IMG/VR virus record: IMGVR_UViG_3300032241_001605
Location: 1-31,918 of that record
DNA: 31,918 nt
From: a virus
Strand: one strand, 5' to 3'
In this document: positions 9,688 through 15,713 of the stretch, in pieces
Numbering within the stretch: position 1 is the first letter of the stretch
How the letters are laid out: each line of letters starts with the position of its first letter
The notes under the pieces: generated by a model
The model's input: the letters and a program-made list of their open reading frames with translations, nothing else
Told to the model about the DNA's origin: nothing
The model's database searches: none
Position numbers and translations under genes: made by a program

Positions 9688-9830
9688 TTATTAACCTTCT
9701 TTGTTAATACTGCCCTAAGCGTTCCCTTTTGAAAGATTCCCGCTTTAACTGCTTTGTTCCACTTGTAGGCAAAAAAGCCTACCATAATGAAAAACATTGC
9801 AGGAAATAGAAATACTAATAGTAATACCAT
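9684..9830 (-). CDS. 48-residue single-pass membrane protein
   Basis: First gene of the minus-strand operon. Start ATG 9830 has AAAGGAG seven bases upstream. A long hydrophobic N-terminal helix (about residues 2-22, VLLLVFLFPAMFFIMVGFF) is followed by a strongly basic cytoplasmic-type tail (YKWNKAVKAG...TKKVNK). It overlaps the next gene by GTGA. Function unknown. With the two terminal peptides it makes three small membrane proteins in one chaperonin operon. Confidence 0.7.
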   Translation of the reverse strand: MVLLLVFLFPAMFFIMVGFFAYKWNKAVKAGIFQKGTLRAVLTKKVNK

Positions 9831-9862
9831 TTTAAACTCCTTTCCATAAATTCAATACGACA

Positions 9863-9891
9863 ATTGTACCACATAAAATGCCCCCTGTCAA
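9863..9891 (-). promoter_or_regulatory. Promoter of the groES-like operon (minus strand)
   Basis: Minus-strand TTGACA (9891-9886), 17-bp spacer, TACAAT (9868-9863) preceded by TGTGG, like the plus-strand cassette promoters. Transcription should start near 9856. One AAGTACCT word touches its -35. Confidence 0.85.
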
Positions 9892-10004
9892 GTACCTGTC
9901 TTAGGCCGATTTTGAAAGTACCATGTCTATAATCGGTAAAAAAGTAAAAACCTTGTAATCATTGGGTTTTAAAAGTACCAAAAAAGTACCTACAAAAGTA
10001 CCTA
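9890..10004. repeat. AAAAGTACC direct-repeat array between divergent promoters
   Basis: AAGTACCT (9890), AAAGTACC (9915), AAAAGTACC (9971), AAAAGTACCTA (9982-9992) and AAAAGTACCTA (9994-10004) lie between the divergent promoters. The last three are spaced 11-12 bp, about one helical turn. A further AAAAGTACCTA lies at 8426 past the far end of the minus operon. They look like operator or iteron sites. Confidence 0.65.
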
Positions 10005-10013
10005 CAAGGTGAC

Positions 10014-10069
10014 TTGACAAAATAGAATTTATGTGCTATACTAGATTCCATCAACGACAAGCGTTGGTG
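10014..10069 (+). promoter_or_regulatory. Promoter 17 with ACAAG-loop hairpin
   Basis: TTGACA (10014-10019) and TATACT (10037-10042) have a 17-bp spacer. The leader has an eight-pair stem, CATCAACG (10049-10056), ACAAG, CGTTGGTG (10062-10069), with one G-U. It starts ten bases after the last AAAAGTACC repeat. Confidence 0.9.
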
Positions 10070-10091
10070 AATTAACGAAAGGAACTTAATT

Positions 10092-10577
10092 ATGCATGTT
10101 TTACACAGAATTGCAGTAGAGGCAGAAAACGCCCAAGAAGCGAAAGACCTTGTTAATGAATACATTGAAGAAAGTGGTAATTTCAATTGGTCAGACTGGT
10201 CGGTAGTTGGTGGTCGTTGGGGTGAAGAAGATACCGTTATCAGTTATTCAGAGACCCCTGAAAAGTTTTTGGAAGCCGTTGAAACGGCAAGGCAATGGCG
10301 AGTTGAACAAGTCAATAGTTACCTTGCGAAGGTAGATGTTAAGCATGTTATGAATTTGCTAAAAAATTACAACGGCGAAGAACTTGCTTTTAACGACCAA
10401 GATGGTATGCAGGCTTGGCGACTTGGCAAAGCATTAGAAATAGCAGGTGGCGACAGTAACCCGTACGGTTATTTTTACGACATGGTTGATGGTGGTGCTG
10501 GTGATGAGTACCTCAAAAAACGTATAGAAAAAAATCCTACCGAGCAATACCTAGTAGCAGTAGATTTTCACTTTTAG
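10092..10577 (+). CDS. Conserved phage protein with WSDWxVVGGRW motif
   Basis: A 161-residue protein starting at ATG 10092 behind GAAAGGAA. An N-terminal strand and helix (LHRIAVEAENAQEAKDLV) lead to NWSDWSVVGGRWGEED near residue 32, a signature I associate with phage hypothetical proteins. The C-terminal half contains GDSNPYGYFYDMVDGG and a closing VAVDFHF strand. It is soluble and acidic and has its own promoter. Function unknown. Confidence 0.82.
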   Translation: MHVLHRIAVEAENAQEAKDLVNEYIEESGNFNWSDWSVVGGRWGEEDTVISYSETPEKFLEAVETARQWRVEQVNSYLAKVDVKHVMNLLKNYNGEELAFNDQDGMQAWRLGKALEIAGGDSNPYGYFYDMVDGGAGDEYLKKRIEKNPTEQYLVAVDFHF

Positions 10578-10580
10578 GAC

Positions 10581-10640
10581 TTGACAAAATACAATTTGTG
10601 TGCTATACTGGTTCACAACAACTAAACGGGCTAATAACCC
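10581..10640 (+). promoter_or_regulatory. Promoter 18
   Basis: TTGACA (10581-10586) starts four bases after the stop of the previous gene. TATACT is at 10604-10609 with a 17-bp spacer. The leader has only a weak GGG/CCC stem (10628-10640). Confidence 0.87.
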
Positions 10641-10656
10641 AGAAAGGCGGTACAGA

Positions 10657-10827
10657 ATGAGTGAAGAAATTAAAACATTTGGTGCAGACAATACGGAGGT
10701 AGTTTGGTTTGCCGAATTAACCGAGGGCATGATTGGTCATTTAGAGGCTGATGATTTGGCTGAATTGATTGATGCTCTTAGTGAGGCTGTTGCCAGTATC
10801 TGTGACGATTACAAAGTGGAGGGCTAA
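10657..10827 (+). CDS. Small acidic protein
   Basis: A 56-residue protein starting at ATG 10657 behind GAAAGG. It has a strand-rich N-terminus (EVVWFAELTEGM) and a long acidic helix (LEADDLAELIDALSEAVASICDD). It is first of four closely packed genes (10657-11468). No metal-binding or membrane motif. Function unknown. Confidence 0.75.
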   Translation: MSEEIKTFGADNTEVVWFAELTEGMIGHLEADDLAELIDALSEAVASICDDYKVEG

Positions 10828-10829
10828 CA

Positions 10830-10997
10830 ATGATTAACAAAGACAAGTGGTGGAAGTTCACCTATGTATGTGACCCTGATGATTGTGACACGCTAACAGA
10901 GGTTACAACGCCCTCTGTTGGCATTAGCGACCCGAAGTGTTTTGTTTGTGGTCGAATGATGAACTTAGTATCTATCGGAGATGGGGCAAAGCAATGA
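10830..10997 (+). CDS. 55-residue zinc-knuckle protein
   Basis: ATG 10830 lies three bases after the previous stop. A Trp-rich start (KWWKFTYVC) leads into CDPDDC and later KCFVCGRMM, giving Cys pairs about 20 residues apart, a probable small zinc ribbon. It overlaps the next gene by ATGA. It belongs to the set of very short Cys-rich proteins across this region. Function unknown. Confidence 0.72.
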   Translation: MINKDKWWKFTYVCDPDDCDTLTEVTTPSVGISDPKCFVCGRMMNLVSIGDGAKQ

Positions 10998-11236
10998 GTA
11001 AGCAGATTCACTATGTGGTTAGGTATGACACCGAGACTAGAACATTCTCGATTGACACAGACACCGCCAATGCAGTTTTTAACGGCAACGGCAACGTTTA
11101 TAACGTGGAGACTGACGAATGGGGTTGGATTGACGGCGAAAATGCAGAAGATTGCGAACACGCCCACCAGTCTTGGAGCATGCTAAACGTAATGATTGAC
11201 GACTTTAAAAGTGCTGGAGAGGGCGCTTATGCTTAA
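10994..11236 (+). CDS. Hypothetical acidic beta-rich protein
   Basis: An 80-residue protein starting at ATG 10994 (ATGA overlap). A sequence of short strands is apparent (IHYVVRYDTETRTFSIDTD, NVYNVETDEWGWIDG). A helix follows, with CEHAHQSW and LNVMIDDFKSAGEG. It overlaps the next gene by 8 bases. No family is recognised. Confidence 0.75.
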   Translation: MSKQIHYVVRYDTETRTFSIDTDTANAVFNGNGNVYNVETDEWGWIDGENAEDCEHAHQSWSMLNVMIDDFKSAGEGAYA

Positions 11237-11468
11237 AGCAAGGGTGCGCAAAGACCTAGTTGAAGATGAACTGGCGATTGGTGTATTGGTTGTTATTGGT
11301 TGCGGTGTTGATTTTAGAGAAAGATTTATGGAAAGTGATGAACTAGGTGAGTGCAACGTGCTTACTAGTGACGATTACAACAACTATGTTCTTTCTTGGC
11401 TTAACCCCGAAGGAGAAACACAACTGATTGTTGCTGACGGGGCTGATTTAGATTTTTTTGTAAAGTGA
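11229..11468 (+). CDS. Hypothetical protein, last of the promoter-18 operon
   Basis: A 79-residue protein starting at ATG 11229 inside the end of the preceding gene. The core has a hydrophobic strand with glycine and cysteine (AIGVLVVIGCGVDF) followed by acidic helical segments and a closing VADGADLDFFVK. It is not long enough for a membrane span with flanks. Function unknown. Confidence 0.72.
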   Translation: MLKARVRKDLVEDELAIGVLVVIGCGVDFRERFMESDELGECNVLTSDDYNNYVLSWLNPEGETQLIVADGADLDFFVK

Positions 11469-11469
11469 C

Positions 11470-11524
11470 TTGACAAAATAAGTTTTATGTGTTATACTGG
11501 TATGTATCAAGGACAAGCCTTGAT
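11470..11524 (+). promoter_or_regulatory. Promoter 19 with ACAAG-loop hairpin
   Basis: TTGACA (11470-11475) and TATACT (11493-11498) have a 17-bp spacer. The seven-pair stem ATCAAGG (11506-11512), ACAAG, CCTTGAT (11518-11524) shares AAGG-ACAAG-CCTT with promoter 2. It drives the longest plus-strand operon here (11550-14388). Confidence 0.9.
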
Positions 11525-11549
11525 TCTTTAATAGAGAGGAATTACAAGT

Positions 11550-12083
11550 ATGGGAACAAGAAGTGTATTAGCAATTATTGAGGGTGACGGTTTCAAGGGC
11601 CGTTACTGTCATTGGGACGGTTATCCCGAATCAATGGGCGCTCGCCTTTGGCAGAGTTACCAAGAAGTAGAAAATAATGCAGACGCTCTAATTGAGTACG
11701 CTGTAAAGCCAAGCCAAGACGGGCGTTGGTCTTCTTTTGTGCCACCGTCAGAAGTGGCTGAGACTGAGGAAAAGTACGGTACTCATGGAACGGCAACGTG
11801 GCGTGACGAAACGGACTGTGGTTTCATTCATTCAACTGGTGATGACTGGGGTACTGAGTGGGCTTATGTTATTGGCGACTTGGCTTTAATTGTATTTGAG
11901 CGCCGATTTGGCAAGCCTAACGGAGACCTCGGACATGGTACAGGTATGTTTGGCATGGGGGCTAGTGACACCGAAGTAGGCGGTTACTGGGCGCTTGTTG
12001 GAACGTACTACTGGGACGAGTCAGAACCTAACTGGGAACTTGTGCAGAACACGCTTAACGCCGACAGTATCGAGGTGAACTAA
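11550..12083 (+). CDS. Conserved phage protein of the MGTRS...HWDGYP family
   Basis: A 177-residue protein starting at ATG 11550 behind AGAGAGGA. The N-terminus MGTRSVLAIIEGDG, then YCHWDGYPESMG at residues about 19-30, is diagnostic of a widespread phage family of unknown function. Later aromatic and glycine-rich segments (WAYVIGDLALIVFERRFG, GGYWALVGTYYWDESEPNW) complete the domain. First gene of an overlapping operon. Confidence 0.85.
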   Translation: MGTRSVLAIIEGDGFKGRYCHWDGYPESMGARLWQSYQEVENNADALIEYAVKPSQDGRWSSFVPPSEVAETEEKYGTHGTATWRDETDCGFIHSTGDDWGTEWAYVIGDLALIVFERRFGKPNGDLGHGTGMFGMGASDTEVGGYWALVGTYYWDESEPNWELVQNTLNADSIEVN

Positions 12084-12490
12084 TGGGTGCTGATTTTACT
12101 TTTGCAATTTGCAACATTCCCGTTGATACAAACAATACAATGATTTTGTCCGGCGACAACTTAAAGCGTGCTGTAACTGAGCGTTTTTTAAAAATTTCTC
12201 GTGAGGACGATTTATTTTTAACAACGCTTGAAGATTGTGGTGTTCTTTATTCAGAAGATGATGAAGATGTTGAATCAATTATTGCCGACAAAGCAAACGA
12301 AGTTGCTGATTTTCTTAGTAACTGGGGTGTTTTGCGAGACGTTTCAGACTTACATCTTGAAGGCAAGCATTACTTTATTACTGGCGGTATGAGTTGGGGA
12401 GATGAACCCACAGACAGTTACGACATAATTAACTTAATTGATGCTTTGGGGATTACTAACGAACCATTTACGTCAGAGGAATTGGCATGA
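12083..12490 (+). CDS. Conserved phage protein with ITGGMSWGD motif
   Basis: A 135-residue protein starting at ATG 12083 (TAATG). The N-terminal domain has strands and an acidic middle (YSEDDEDVESIIADKANEV). Near the C-terminus FITGGMSWGDEPTDSYDIIN matches a motif I associate with phage hypothetical proteins. It commonly travels with small genes like its neighbours. It overlaps the next gene by ATGA. Confidence 0.8.
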   Translation: MGADFTFAICNIPVDTNNTMILSGDNLKRAVTERFLKISREDDLFLTTLEDCGVLYSEDDEDVESIIADKANEVADFLSNWGVLRDVSDLHLEGKHYFITGGMSWGDEPTDSYDIINLIDALGITNEPFTSEELA

Positions 12491-12768
12491 ACTGGGACGA
12501 TTGGGTAAAAAAATACAAGCCAATAACAAATCCTTACAACACTTGGGATTCAATTCAATTTGAAACCTTTGGCGAAGATTGGGATTATGTAAAAAACTTA
12601 GACGAACACTATGTATGGACAGCAATTGACGTTGATGATGACGTGACCGTTGCTGGGCGTGCTTATGTGAATCGATTGCATTATTACGTCACCGAGATTG
12701 CTTGGGAAGACAAAGACATGGAGTTAGAAGTTATTGATGAAGACTACGAAAAGGAGGAAGATGAATGA
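12487..12768 (+). CDS. Conserved small phage protein (YKPI...VWT...VNR)
   Basis: A 93-residue protein starting at ATG 12487 (ATGA). The order WDDWVKKYKPITNP, FETFGEDWDYV, HYVWTAIDVDDDVTVAGRAYVNRLHYYVT follows a pattern I recognise from phage small proteins without known function. The tail is acidic (DEDYEKEEDE). It overlaps the following gene by ATGA. Confidence 0.78.
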   Translation: MNWDDWVKKYKPITNPYNTWDSIQFETFGEDWDYVKNLDEHYVWTAIDVDDDVTVAGRAYVNRLHYYVTEIAWEDKDMELEVIDEDYEKEEDE

Positions 12769-13112
12769 TTCATGTTGAAAAAATGATTGACGAGATGGAC
12801 GATTTAGAGGCCGACTTTCTTATGCCTTTTAACGTTTCGCTATTGGAAGACTATTGGTTTGCAATGGAGAACGTAAATGACAATGGTAATTGGCTTGGTT
12901 ACATTGTCCATAAAGACGGTGATGAACTACCAGTTGCTTACAACGCTTCTAACGGAATGACTAAGTATGCAAAGAAAACTTCGGCCTACAAGCCTTTTGT
13001 TGATGATGCTAACAAAATCTTTCCGCTTGACAGTTGCGCCATTGACACCATGAGTGCATTGCTTGTGTTGTGTGAGGCAAACAATTGGGACGAGGTTGAA
13101 GATGACCTCTAA
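12765..13112 (+). CDS. Hypothetical acidic protein
   Basis: A 115-residue protein starting at ATG 12765. Residues about 25-60 look like a strand-turn-strand region (WFAMENVNDNGNWLGYIVHKDGDELPVAYNAS). The C-terminal half appears helical with two Cys (SCAIDTMSALLVLCEANNWDEVEDDL). No family is recognised. It overlaps the next gene by 11 bases. Confidence 0.75.
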   Translation: MIHVEKMIDEMDDLEADFLMPFNVSLLEDYWFAMENVNDNGNWLGYIVHKDGDELPVAYNASNGMTKYAKKTSAYKPFVDDANKIFPLDSCAIDTMSALLVLCEANNWDEVEDDL

Positions 13113-13266
13113 TCACACTTACAGGGCAACGTGCAGGGAGCATGAGCAATGGAAGTTTCTTAGCAATGATGAGAACAAGGTTTTCTTTCATGCTGGGTTT
13201 CATTGTGCTGAATACACTTGCCCCGAAGGCAACATTGGCATTGAATTGATTTGGTTGGGTGTGTAA
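13102..13266 (+). CDS. 54-residue Cys/His protein
   Basis: Starts at ATG 13102 within the end of the previous gene. It contains CREHEQW near residue 11 and FFHAGFHCAEYTCPEG near residue 29, a plausible zinc-binding set of Cys and His. It closes with IGIELIWLGV. The GTGTAATGG junction couples it to the ADP-ribosyltransferase-like gene. Confidence 0.72.
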   Translation: MTSNHTYRATCREHEQWKFLSNDENKVFFHAGFHCAEYTCPEGNIGIELIWLGV

Positions 13267-13766
13267 TGGCTAGGCGTTGGGACAAAATTAAAGAAGGTTG
13301 GGGTCGCAACGATTTTCCAGCATTGCTAGTGGAGAACTGGAAAAACATGAACAACAAGGAGTTGGCTATTGCAATTGCTGATTCTTGGACAATGCCTGAA
13401 TGGCCTGCTCGAACACTTGAACCTAAGTATTGGGTAACTCTATTCAACATGGTTTTAAATGATGACGGCACAGGCTACTTGACTGATGACGGAACGATTT
13501 TATCTACCAGTTCTTTGCCCGAAAATTTAACGCTGTATCGAGGTTGTTATTCAGAGTTTGCTAGGGGCATGTCTTGGACTAGTTCTTTAGAGCGTGCTAA
13601 GTGGTTTGCATCCCGCATGGGTGGCAATGGAAATGTTTATACCGAGACTTTTCCTAGAGAATGTGTTATTGGTAAGTTTGATGGCAGGAACGAAGAAGAG
13701 TATGTTTTGGATTGCACTATGTTTGGAGAAGATGACGTGCAACTATTAGAAAGGATTAGGGGATGA
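13266..13766 (+). CDS. Putative ADP-ribosyltransferase (R-S-E type)
   Basis: A 166-residue protein starting at ATG 13266 (TAATG). It carries the three elements of R-S-E mono-ADP-ribosyltransferases in order: TLYRGC with Arg92, GMSWTSSLERAKWFA (Ser-x-Thr-Ser type, from 103), and NEEEYVLDC with candidate catalytic glutamates at 143-145. These enzymes transfer ADP-ribose from NAD+ to proteins or nucleic acids. T4 Alt, ModA and ModB use it for host takeover. The N-terminal 80 residues are helical and unassigned. The fold call rests on motifs, so activity and target are inference. Confidence 0.68.
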   Translation: MARRWDKIKEGWGRNDFPALLVENWKNMNNKELAIAIADSWTMPEWPARTLEPKYWVTLFNMVLNDDGTGYLTDDGTILSTSSLPENLTLYRGCYSEFARGMSWTSSLERAKWFASRMGGNGNVYTETFPRECVIGKFDGRNEEEYVLDCTMFGEDDVQLLERIRG

Positions 13767-13927
13767 CAGAGGAGATTAAAGACTGTCTTAATTGCGGTTG
13801 CGAATACGGTTCTCATCTTTGGAACATTAATCAAAACCCCGAAGGCAAACCTGATTGGGAAGAATTAAATTGCAAAGAATGTGGTTGCGATTTGTATTAT
13901 CCGCCCGAAGAACTTGCGGTTTTTTAA
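13763..13927 (+). CDS. 54-residue double CxxCxC zinc ribbon
   Basis: Starts at ATG 13763 (ATGA overlap). CLNCGC near residue 8 and CKECGC near residue 37 give two CxxCxC knuckles, a clear zinc-ribbon layout, with HLWNINQNPEGKPDWEE between. It resembles small phage zinc proteins that may bind nucleic acid or polymerase subunits. It ends 20 bases before the next gene. Confidence 0.75.
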   Translation: MTEEIKDCLNCGCEYGSHLWNINQNPEGKPDWEELNCKECGCDLYYPPEELAVF

Positions 13928-13947
13928 AAAATCTACGAGAGGAAAAA

Positions 13948-14388
13948 ATGTATAATTTTTATAACGTTGATAGCGAAAAATGGACTATTGCTTTATACGA
14001 AAAACTAGGGCGTGCTTACAAGGAGATTGGTATTTTTTTTGAAGACGTAGTTGTTCGTTCAGAAGCATTTGAGTTGTTTGGCGAGATGTGCAACGCCGTA
14101 CCAACATGGCAGGCTGTTGAGTATGCACTTGAAGTGGATGCTCAGGGCGGTGAAATACCAGCATTTGAAGTTCGTTTAATAGATTCTAAAAACAAAGTTT
14201 TAGCAACTGTTCTTTGGGATGTTGAAAGCATAAAGCAATGTGTTGCAGACTATAAAAGCAGAAACATTAAACAATACAAATTAACTTTGCTTGCAGAAAT
14301 TGATGAAGAAGACATTGAAGAAGACATTGATTGGGAATTGCTTGCAAACACGGGAAAATTAACCGTACTTGACATTCAGCCTAATTAG
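13948..14388 (+). CDS. Hypothetical acidic protein
   Basis: A 146-residue protein starting at ATG 13948 behind GAGAGGA. Helical N-terminal half (WTIALYEKLGRAYKEIGIFFED), then a strand-rich middle (AFEVRLIDSKNKVLATVLWD) and an acidic stretch (IDEEDIEEDIDWELL). No family is recognised. Its last codons contain the -35 of the next promoter. Confidence 0.75.
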   Translation: MYNFYNVDSEKWTIALYEKLGRAYKEIGIFFEDVVVRSEAFELFGEMCNAVPTWQAVEYALEVDAQGGEIPAFEVRLIDSKNKVLATVLWDVESIKQCVADYKSRNIKQYKLTLLAEIDEEDIEEDIDWELLANTGKLTVLDIQPN

Positions 14389-14397
14389 TGCTATAAT
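14369..14397 (+). promoter_or_regulatory. Promoter 20 (inside preceding gene)
   Basis: TTGACA (14369-14374), 17-bp spacer, TATAAT (14392-14397) preceded by AGTGC. It drives 14421. The leader is short (about 17 nt) with no hairpin. Confidence 0.85.
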
Positions 14398-14420
14398 GGT
14401 TACATAAAGAAAGGAGTAGT

Positions 14421-14735
14421 ATGGATTTTAACAACAAAAGATTTGATTACATTAGTGATGCACCGTTTGACACATTGTTAAGCAGTGTTTCTTCACAGGG
14501 CATTAAAGTGACGGCCATTGCTGTTCCTGAGGATGCAGTTACAAGCGAGGAAAGACCTTACGATTACATTGAATTGCCTGACGGGATTGAAACAATTATT
14601 GCTATTTCCGAAAAGTTTATTCAAGACTTGATGAAAGAATCTAAGTCAGACTTCTCTAAGGGTTATACCCTTGGAATGTTTGTTAATCATTTATTGCAAG
14701 AAAAACTTACTGAACTGTTGGGGGAAGATGAGTGA
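14421..14735 (+). CDS. Hypothetical protein
   Basis: A 104-residue protein starting at ATG 14421 behind AAAGGAG. Likely alpha/beta: KVTAIAVPEDAV strand, IELPDGIETIIAISEKFIQDL, then a long helix GYTLGMFVNHLLQEKLTELLGEDE. No motif is recognised. It overlaps the next gene by 8 bases. Confidence 0.75.
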   Translation: MDFNNKRFDYISDAPFDTLLSSVSSQGIKVTAIAVPEDAVTSEERPYDYIELPDGIETIIAISEKFIQDLMKESKSDFSKGYTLGMFVNHLLQEKLTELLGEDE

Positions 14736-15108
14736 GCAACAAGAATTAATTAGGGCAAGGCACATTATTGAAAAAGCAGAACGTGATGGTTCTAACGTTG
14801 TTGATACTTTGAAATCTCACATGGTAAGCAACACGCTTATTGAGGAATTAACTGGAGAGGCAGTTGTTCTTGCAAGGCGTGAGCAAAAACGTGACATGGA
14901 CAAAGAATTGCAAGACTGGTGCAGGATAAATGCAAGTTTGGAATTGACAACTGCAGAAATTCAAAGTATGCTTAAGGTAACGGATTCCTTAGCATTGAAG
15001 TTGGTGAAAAACACTGATTACTTTGTTAAGGTGAAGCGCGGACTTTATAGAGTTCGTGATGGTTTAGCGGAACGGGAGGCCGTTAAAACAGGCAAAATCC
15101 TTGACTAG
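14728..15108 (+). CDS. Protein with possible winged-helix C-terminus
   Basis: A 126-residue basic/acidic helical protein starting at ATG 14728. The C-terminal segment LELTTAEIQSMLKVTDSLALKLVKNTDYFVKVKRGLYRV (about 77-115) has the spacing of a helix-turn-helix followed by a beta wing, so DNA binding is plausible. The N-terminus is a charged helical domain (RARHIIEKAERDGSNVVDTL). If it binds DNA it is a candidate regulator for the array. The structured RNA follows immediately. Confidence 0.65.
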   Translation: MSEQQELIRARHIIEKAERDGSNVVDTLKSHMVSNTLIEELTGEAVVLARREQKRDMDKELQDWCRINASLELTTAEIQSMLKVTDSLALKLVKNTDYFVKVKRGLYRVRDGLAEREAVKTGKILD

Positions 15109-15129
15109 TAGGGTGGAGAGTGGTAGTGT
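15101..15129 (+). promoter_or_regulatory. Possible promoter into the structured RNA
   Basis: TTGACT (15101-15106), 17-bp spacer, TAGTGT (15124-15129). The match is weaker than at the other promoters. The predicted start (about 15136) would fall inside hairpin A of the RNA, so transcription may instead read through from 14421. Confidence 0.3.
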
Positions 15130-15276
15130 TGCGACAGTTCTGTCGTAGCCTACTGCCCGAGGCGTACGACGCCGTTGGGCAGTCCCTTTCTCTGCCCAAC
15201 GAGTGCAGTGGCACTAGGGGGAACGACTTGGTGCCACTGCTTACCTCTCACAAATAGCGGAAGGTCCGCAGTTTTT
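15111..15276 (+). ncRNA. Structured RNA with alternative helices and terminator
   Basis: No gene fits here, but pairing is dense. An interrupted closing stem joins 15113-15125 to 15242-15251. Hairpin A is CGACAG/CTGTCG (15132-15145). Hairpin B is CTGCCC (15153-15158) with GGGCAG (15177-15182) around an inner GGCG/CGCC. Hairpin C is GCAGTGGCAC/GTGCCACTGC (15205-15240). CGTTGGGCAG (15173-15182) can instead pair perfectly with CTGCCCAACG (15192-15201), which excludes hairpin B. A terminator ends it. It may be a stable phage RNA or an attenuator leader for the gene at 15305. I recognise no known RNA family. Confidence 0.65.
15257..15276 (+). terminator. Intrinsic terminator ending the structured RNA
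   Basis: GCGGA (15257-15261), AGG, TCCGC (15265-15269), then AGTTTTT. A classical stem plus T-run, 29 bases before the next start codon. Confidence 0.75.
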
Positions 15277-15304
15277 AAAAAAAGTTTCAGAAAGGAAAAA
15301 TAAT

Positions 15305-15634
15305 ATGAGTAACTTAACTAGGGAAATTAATCCAATGAAGGCAGAAAGCCCTCGTCCTCGTAACTCTGCAGGTGGTCGTGGACCATCGTCTAAGACTATT
15401 GCTCGTCGTGAGCAATTGCAGAGCCAACCGGGAACGTGGTTTGTTTGGAAGGAAGATTCAAAGACTGGTGGAGACACCGGACAGGCTCTTCGTACGCTTC
15501 TAGGAATTAGCAACATCACTGGTGTTGACCGTAGTGGTTTGTCATACGAAGCAACAGCCCGTATGAGCGAACAAGGCACTTGGACTATCTATGTTCGCTA
15601 CGTTGGCGAGCGCAGAGAGTTTGCAACTGCTTAA
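15305..15634 (+). CDS. Basic phage protein with PGTW...YVRYVG module
   Basis: A 109-residue protein starting at ATG 15305 behind AGAAAGGA. The N-terminal 40 residues are basic and disordered (RPRNSAGGRGPSSKTIARRE). The C-terminal part runs QPGTWFVWKED...TWTIYVRYVGERREF. The same PGxW...VYVRYxG arrangement occurs in the 23468 product, so the two share a domain. Small basic actinophage proteins of this type may bind nucleic acid. If it sits behind the RNA terminator, expression depends on read-through. Confidence 0.75.
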   Translation: MSNLTREINPMKAESPRPRNSAGGRGPSSKTIARREQLQSQPGTWFVWKEDSKTGGDTGQALRTLLGISNITGVDRSGLSYEATARMSEQGTWTIYVRYVGERREFATA

Positions 15635-15658
15635 TAATTTCCCGTGTCGGAAATAGAG

Positions 15659-15685
15659 AATCCCCCGCCAAAAGGCGGGGGATTT
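15659..15685 (+). terminator. Strong intrinsic terminator
   Basis: An 11-bp perfect stem, AATCCCCCGCC (15659-15669), AAAA loop, GGCGGGGGATT (15674-15684), followed by TCTACTTT. It ends the plus-strand operon after 15634. Confidence 0.85.
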
Positions 15686-15695
15686 CTACTTTGCG

Positions 15696-15713
15696 TTGTG
15701 GTATAATTGTTGC
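15696..15713 (+). promoter_or_regulatory. Extended -10 promoter for a leaderless gene
   Basis: TGTGGTATAAT (-10 at 15702-15707) has no good -35. The expected start is the A of ATG 15714, so the transcript would be leaderless. Leaderless messages are common in Actinobacteria. Confidence 0.7.

Noticed and set aside
15111-15276. tRNA or tmRNA
   Set aside because: No acceptor stem with CCA, no T-arm GTTC-type sequence in the right place, and no tag-reading frame. The hairpin lengths do not fit.
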